A DNA stretch of 64,000 bases from Rhodocyclales bacterium. Its GTDB lineage: Bacteria; Pseudomonadota; Gammaproteobacteria; Burkholderiales; Rhodocyclaceae. Under the pieces are notes generated by a model that was not told the origin of the DNA, did no database searches, and saw only the letters and a program-made list of their open reading frames with translations. The number at the start of each line of letters is the position of its first letter. Positions within the stretch are counted from its first letter, which is position 1. The translations under genes were made by a program, and so were the position numbers. The stretch is from contig JACPEH010000008.1 in NCBI GenBank assembly GCA_016183655.1, positions 62,001-126,000 of the forward strand. The letters run 5' to 3'. This document shows, in pieces, positions 60,506 through 64,000 of the stretch.

Positions 60506-61348
60506 TTCCTACCCAGACTGCCCATACAACAATCGCCAATGCGCGAACAGCCCAAGCTGACGACGGGCCACCCCGGCGCCACCGCCGTTGGCTTTCACTC
60601 GCTTGTATCCCCAGCTCACGCTCACTCCCGTCCGGCTTCGGAATGCCCACGCGCCGCACCGGCAGGGGCCGGTACGTGCCTTCCATCAGTTGTTGGCGGA
60701 TGGAAGGTCAAGCGCGCTTCAGGTGTTCTTTGGTCTGGCCTATGTCCAGCCCATCGACGCCTGCGGCTCCCTTGTTCGCCTTCACGCGCTTCCACGCGCG
60801 TTGCATGTTTCCTCTCGCGAGCGCTTGCCGCAGCAAGTCTCGCCCTGCGCCTCCCGGGTCGTAACGCGGGGACCGGGCTTCATCGCTGGCCACGTCAGAC
60901 GAGGCTTCACCCCGTCCTTCCGCGACCCGCCCCGCTGGCGCGGGCATCTGATGCAGTGCACGATCCATCGTCATGTCGTTTGACGCTCCTTCTCGTTCGG
61001 CCCTTCGCCCAGACTGCGGCTACTACGGCCTCTGCCGACTTCTCGCTCCGCCTCTCAGCGTCGCCCTTTCAGGCATGAGGCGAGATCTCCCCAGGTAAGA
61101 AGGCACTCCTTCCCTGCACAACCGCAGATTTACGCCACGTCGCTTTGACCACAAGAGCTTCGCGGCCTCTTGCCCGCTCGCCCTGCTCGGCAGCGCCTTC
61201 TATCCGGTTCTTGTCCATCGGCTCGCAGTTTCGCTCCACGCTTCCTCCCCACGGTCGGTCACCCTTCCGCAGTTGCGCTTCGCTTCGCTCGCCGTGGTCA
61301 GCTCGCGGCGGGATTTGCACCCGCAAGAGTGCGCCCATGCTGGGCGCA

Positions 61349-61373
61349 CAGAAAAAGCCCCGCCGAAGCGGGG
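61349..61373 (-). terminator. pqqU terminator
   Basis: Seven-base stem GCCCCGC/GCGGGGC (61356-61362, 61367-61373) followed on the minus strand by TTTTTCT. The intron 5' end begins at the next base. Confidence 0.88.
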
Positions 61374-61400
61374 CCGGGTGGTGCGTGCCGAGGTCGTCGT

Positions 61401-63569
61401 TCAGAAGGTGTAGCGCGCGCCGGCGCCGAGCAGCCAGTTGCGGCCGGGCGCCGATTCGTAATAGCGGCCGTTGCTGTCGCCGACGATCACCGAGCCGACG
61501 TACTGCCGGTCGAACAGGTTGTCGATGCGCAGGAAGGCCTTCAGGTTCCACGGGCCGCGCTTGCCGTCGATGCCGAAGCGCAAGTTGGCGACGGCAAAGC
61601 CCGGCGCGGTCGGTCGCGTGTTGCTGTCCTCGACGTAGATCTTGTCGCGGGCGATGGCTTCGAGCGCCGTATGGAAGCCGCTCGCCGCATGCCGCCAGGC
61701 CAGCTCGCCGAACAGCGTATGCGCGGCAATGCCGGGCAGGCGGCGGCCGGCAGCGACGGTGCTGCCGCTGCCGGTAAAGCTCTGGTCGTAGATCGCGCGC
61801 AGGCCGGTATAGGCGACGCGGCTGGAGAAGCCGTGCGCCCACAGGCTGTCCACCGCCAGCTCGACGCCCTGGCGCAGCGTCTTGCCGGCGTTGCGGTAGC
61901 TGGTGCGGCCGCCCGAGGACGAGGCGACGACCAGCTCGTCGTCGGTGCGCACCTCGAACACCGCCAGGTCGGCGCGCGTGCGTTCGCCGACGAAGGCCTT
62001 CACGCCGGCCTCCAGATGGCGGCTCGTCGCCGGTTTCAGGTTGAAGCTGAAGCTGCCGTTGGCGCCGGAATAGAACAGTTCGTTCAGCGTCGGCGCCTCG
62101 AAGCCGCGCGCCGCGCTGGCGTAGAGGTTGAGCGCCGGCGCCAGCTTCCAGGTCGCCGCCAGCACCGGCGTCGCCCGGCGGTAGCTCACCGAGCCGCTGT
62201 CGTCGCCGTTGCCGGTGGCGATGTAGCGGTCGTCCACCGCGAAGCGCACGGTGGTGTGGCGCAGCCCGGCGAGGAAGCCCCACCTGTCGCCCTGCCACTC
62301 GGTCTGCACGTAGGGGTCGGTGCTGGTCACCTCGTCGCTTTCGTTGCGGCGCAGGTTGCCCTTGACGCCGCAGACGGTGCCGCCGCTGCCGCAGGTCAGC
62401 GCGAAGGCGGCGCTGGTGGTGGTGAAGTTCTCGTAGCCGCGACGCTCGTCGGTCGAGGTCTCGCGGTCGACGCCGAAGGTCGTCGTCAGCTTGCCGCCGG
62501 CCAGTTCGCGGCGCGTGATCCAGCGCAGGGCGACGCCGGAGAAGTCGCGGTCGAAGTCGATCACGCCGCCGGAGTGCTTGCGCAGCGCCGAGGTCGCCGA
62601 AGTCGCCGCGGTGAAGCGCTGCGCCGAGGTCGGGATCGACTGGAACTGGATCACCGAGCGCCGCCCCAGGTAGGCCGAGAGCTGCAGCGTGTCGTCGCCG
62701 AAGCGGCGCTCGTAGCTCAGCCCGCCCTGCGCGTGCTCGATGCTCTTGCGCGTGTTGAAGGTCAGCGCCACGGCATCGACCGACTTCGGCGCCGCGCGGT
62801 ACTGGCCCCACTTCAGGCCGAGCGGGTCCTGCGTGTCGATCTGGCGGAAGCCGTTGGCCACCAGCACCAGCCGGCTGTCGGCGTCGGGCGCTACGGAGAG
62901 CTTGGCCAGCTGCTGCTCGCGCGTCGCCGCGCTGTGGTCGCGGTAGCCGTCGGTGTGGAAGCGCGAGGCGTCGAGCACGTAGCCGATGCCGCCGGCCTCG
63001 CCCTGGGCGGCGACGTCGGCCTTCCAGCTGCCGTAGCTGCCGGCGGAGAGGTTGCTCTCGATGCTCGGCGCGCCCTTGCCGTCCGGCGTGAACAGCTGGA
63101 TGACGCCGCCGGCGTGGTTGCCGTAGACCGCCGACAGCGGCCCGCGCATCACCTCGATGCGCTCGGCGCGGTCGAGGTTGAAGGTCGCCGCCTGCCCCTG
63201 CCCGTCGGGCATCGACGCCGGGATGCCGTCGGCGACGAGGCGGATGCCGCGCACGCCGAAGGCCGAGCGGGCACCGAAGCCGCGCGACGAGATCTGCAGG
63301 TCCTGCGCATAGTTCTGCCGGTTGAGCACGGTGATGCCGGGCACCGACGCCAGCGCCTCGGAAGCATTCACCCGCGCCTGGTCGGCACCGAGGCGTTCGG
63401 CACCGACGACGTCGATCGCCGCCGGCAGGTCGAAGGTGTTGTGCTCGACGCGGCTGCCGGTGACGACCACCGAGTCGAGGGTCAGCGCGTCGGCGGCAGC
63501 CAGCGTCGGCAGCGCGGCGGCGACGAAGAGTGCCAGCGGGCGGCGGCGAAGGCGAAGCGTGAAGTTCAT
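61401..63569 (-). CDS. pqqU: TonB-dependent receptor PqqU (YncD-like)
   Basis: Outer membrane receptor, 722 residues. Signal peptide (RPLALFVAAALPTLAAADA), plug domain (VNASEALASVPGITVLNRQN, YAQDLQISSRGFGARSAFGV, DGIPASMPDGQGQAATFNLD) and 22-strand barrel ending GARYTF. The conserved stretches DDELVVASSSGGRTSYRNAG and YVGSVIVGDSNGRYYESAPG match what I recall of E. coli YncD, now PqqU, which imports the cofactor PQQ. A pqqD gene lies directly upstream on the same strand, which supports the substrate. ATG 63569 has AGGA upstream. Confidence 0.85.
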   Translation of the reverse strand: MNFTLRLRRRPLALFVAAALPTLAAADALTLDSVVVTGSRVEHNTFDLPAAIDVVGAERLGADQARVNASEALASVPGITVLNRQNYAQDLQISSRGFGARSAFGVRGIRLVADGIPASMPDGQGQAATFNLDRAERIEVMRGPLSAVYGNHAGGVIQLFTPDGKGAPSIESNLSAGSYGSWKADVAAQGEAGGIGYVLDASRFHTDGYRDHSAATREQQLAKLSVAPDADSRLVLVANGFRQIDTQDPLGLKWGQYRAAPKSVDAVALTFNTRKSIEHAQGGLSYERRFGDDTLQLSAYLGRRSVIQFQSIPTSAQRFTAATSATSALRKHSGGVIDFDRDFSGVALRWITRRELAGGKLTTTFGVDRETSTDERRGYENFTTTSAAFALTCGSGGTVCGVKGNLRRNESDEVTSTDPYVQTEWQGDRWGFLAGLRHTTVRFAVDDRYIATGNGDDSGSVSYRRATPVLAATWKLAPALNLYASAARGFEAPTLNELFYSGANGSFSFNLKPATSRHLEAGVKAFVGERTRADLAVFEVRTDDELVVASSSGGRTSYRNAGKTLRQGVELAVDSLWAHGFSSRVAYTGLRAIYDQSFTGSGSTVAAGRRLPGIAAHTLFGELAWRHAASGFHTALEAIARDKIYVEDSNTRPTAPGFAVANLRFGIDGKRGPWNLKAFLRIDNLFDRQYVGSVIVGDSNGRYYESAPGRNWLLGAGARYTF

Positions 63570-63617
63570 CGGAAAATCCTGATCGATTCGACAGTCGGCA
63601 TATTCAGAGAAATGCAT

Positions 63618-63723
63618 CGTCATTCCGGGCTTGACCCGGAATCCAGCGAAAACCTGCAAGCGCGGGGTCTGCCCCCAGCGTACGAGGCGGCCGCCTGGAT
63701 TCCGGGTCAAGCCCGGAATGACG
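63618..63723. repeat. 29-bp perfect inverted repeat pair
   Basis: Arms 63618-63646 and 63695-63723 are exact inverted copies, 48 bases apart. Each arm is itself palindromic (ATTCCGGG-CTTGA-CCCGGAAT). This GTCATTCCGGGCTTGACCC-type unit is a repeat I recall from many proteobacteria. Lies between pqqD and pqqU and could fold in a shared transcript. Confidence 0.8.
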
Positions 63724-63732
63724 GCGAGGGGC

Positions 63733-64000
63733 TTACGCGGCCGGCTTCAGCCAGCCCTTGTCGTGCGCCAGCGTGACGAAGCTCTGCGTGCCCGCCGCGA
63801 CTTCGGCAAGGTCGGCGGAAAACGTCGTCGCCAGGTCGGCGGCGATCTCATCGACGCTGCGTTGTCCGTCGCAGCGCTTGAGGATCTCGCCGGCGGACGG
63901 ATTGAGTTTGATCAGGCCTTCCGGGTAGAGCAGGATGAAGGCGGACTGGCTCGGCTCCCAGCGGAACATGAAGCGCGGGTCGAGCTGCGGGCGGAAGTTG
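63733..64000 (-). CDS. pqqD: PQQ biosynthesis peptide chaperone PqqD (partial)
   Basis: PqqD binds the PqqA precursor peptide and presents it to the radical-SAM enzyme PqqE. The visible 89 residues read RPQLDPRFMFRWEPSQSAFI, LLYPEGLIKLNPSAGEILKR and CDGQRSVDEIAADL, the PqqD domain. An internal ATG at 63969 exists, but the family-conserved RPQLDPRF lies before it, so the true start is beyond the window edge. No pqqE follows; the next gene is pqqU. Confidence 0.85.
   Translation of the reverse strand, partial: NFRPQLDPRFMFRWEPSQSAFILLYPEGLIKLNPSAGEILKRCDGQRSVDEIAADLATTFSADLAEVAAGTQSFVTLAHDKGWLKPAA

Larger units (their letters stand above)
59710..60974 (-). pseudogene. ltrA: group II intron reverse transcriptase/maturase, fragmented
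   Basis: Piece 1, 60974 to about 60600: MTMDRALHQMPAPAGRVAEG, then LLRQALARGNMQRAWKRVKA and NKGAAGVDGLDIGQT. A TGA at 60708 replaces an expected Trp codon, and the same frame resumes LMEGTYRPLPVRRVGIPKPD up to ERELGI. The catalytic YADD region is absent. Piece 2, 60432-60069: RNVYVRSQKAGERVMNLLKR, then the domain X part ending LRVWRGLDEWMDDRE. Piece 3, 59877-59710: RGKTIYRELLKLGATPNIAQ to IAYFDRPGMPRLS. Pieces 2 and 3 are separated by an IS256-type tail. Confidence 0.8.
59620..61348 (-). mobile_element. degenerate group II intron (class C-like insertion site)
   Basis: On the minus strand the 5' end GTGCG starts at 61348, directly after the pqqU terminator T-run, the insertion habit of class C introns. 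Domain I-type RNA sequence follows (GCGGGTGCAAATCCCGCC; AGTCGGCAGAGGCCG), then reverse-transcriptase pieces. A domain V-like 35-mer lies at 59661-59695 and a domain VI-like hairpin ends at ...GCCGAT (59620). The intron is broken by a nonsense codon, a second intron's 3' end and an IS256-type remnant. Confidence 0.75.

Noticed and set aside
60463..61078. Several plus-strand open frames in the intron region
   Set aside because: They are antisense to the minus-strand intron and its reverse transcriptase pieces. None has a recognisable domain.

Overview
The window is a high-GC (roughly two thirds G+C) chromosomal segment of a betaproteobacterium, most likely of the Rhodocyclaceae (Azospira/Dechloromonas/Thauera type). 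Three things suggest this: the conserved gene order hisZ-DUF2065-hflC-hflK-hflX-hfq-der-bamB-yfgM-hisS-ispG-rodZ-pilF-rlmN-ndk; the TCA block gntR-sdhCDAB-sdhE-gltA-odhA-odhB-lpdA with divergent mdh; and the abundance of PAS/GGDEF/EAL and sensor kinase genes. The placement rests on recognised protein sequences and gene order, not on a search.

Layout. 1-13.8 kb (minus strand) is a tightly packed housekeeping run in which most genes overlap by 1-4 bases. 13.9-19.8 kb is a DctPQM TRAP transporter divergent from its likely DctS/DctR two-component system, with a perfect 16-bp palindrome between them. 19.9-39.3 kb is a signalling region. It holds three GGDEF-EAL proteins (one with receiver domains at both ends), a hemerythrin-containing histidine kinase, a Cache-domain kinase with an NtrC-type sigma-54 activator, and an HDOD protein, interspersed with tilS, accA, a DNA glycosylase, mobA and a metallo-hydrolase. 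39.4-52.2 kb is the central-carbon block: three TCA enzyme complexes, citrate synthase and malate dehydrogenase, with a GntR/HutC regulator at the divergent promoter. 52.3-57.0 kb has a lone periplasmic binding protein next to a sensor kinase, a cytochrome b561 and a CitE-like lyase.

57.0-61.35 kb is an island of decayed mobile DNA around an intact porin gene. It contains an IS1182-type remnant, a broken group II intron that carries an IS256-type tail, and the 3' end of a second intron at the reverse transcriptase active-site position. The porin has a near-consensus sigma-54 promoter. 61.4-64 kb holds a TonB-dependent receptor closely resembling PqqU (YncD), the PQQ receptor, directly downstream of a pqqD gene that runs off the window edge.

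How the genes fit together: C4-dicarboxylates imported by the TRAP system feed the TCA enzymes encoded further on, and several kinases plus cyclic-di-GMP enzymes suggest a motile or biofilm-forming lifestyle tuned to oxygen and organic acids. No tRNA, rRNA or CRISPR array was seen.
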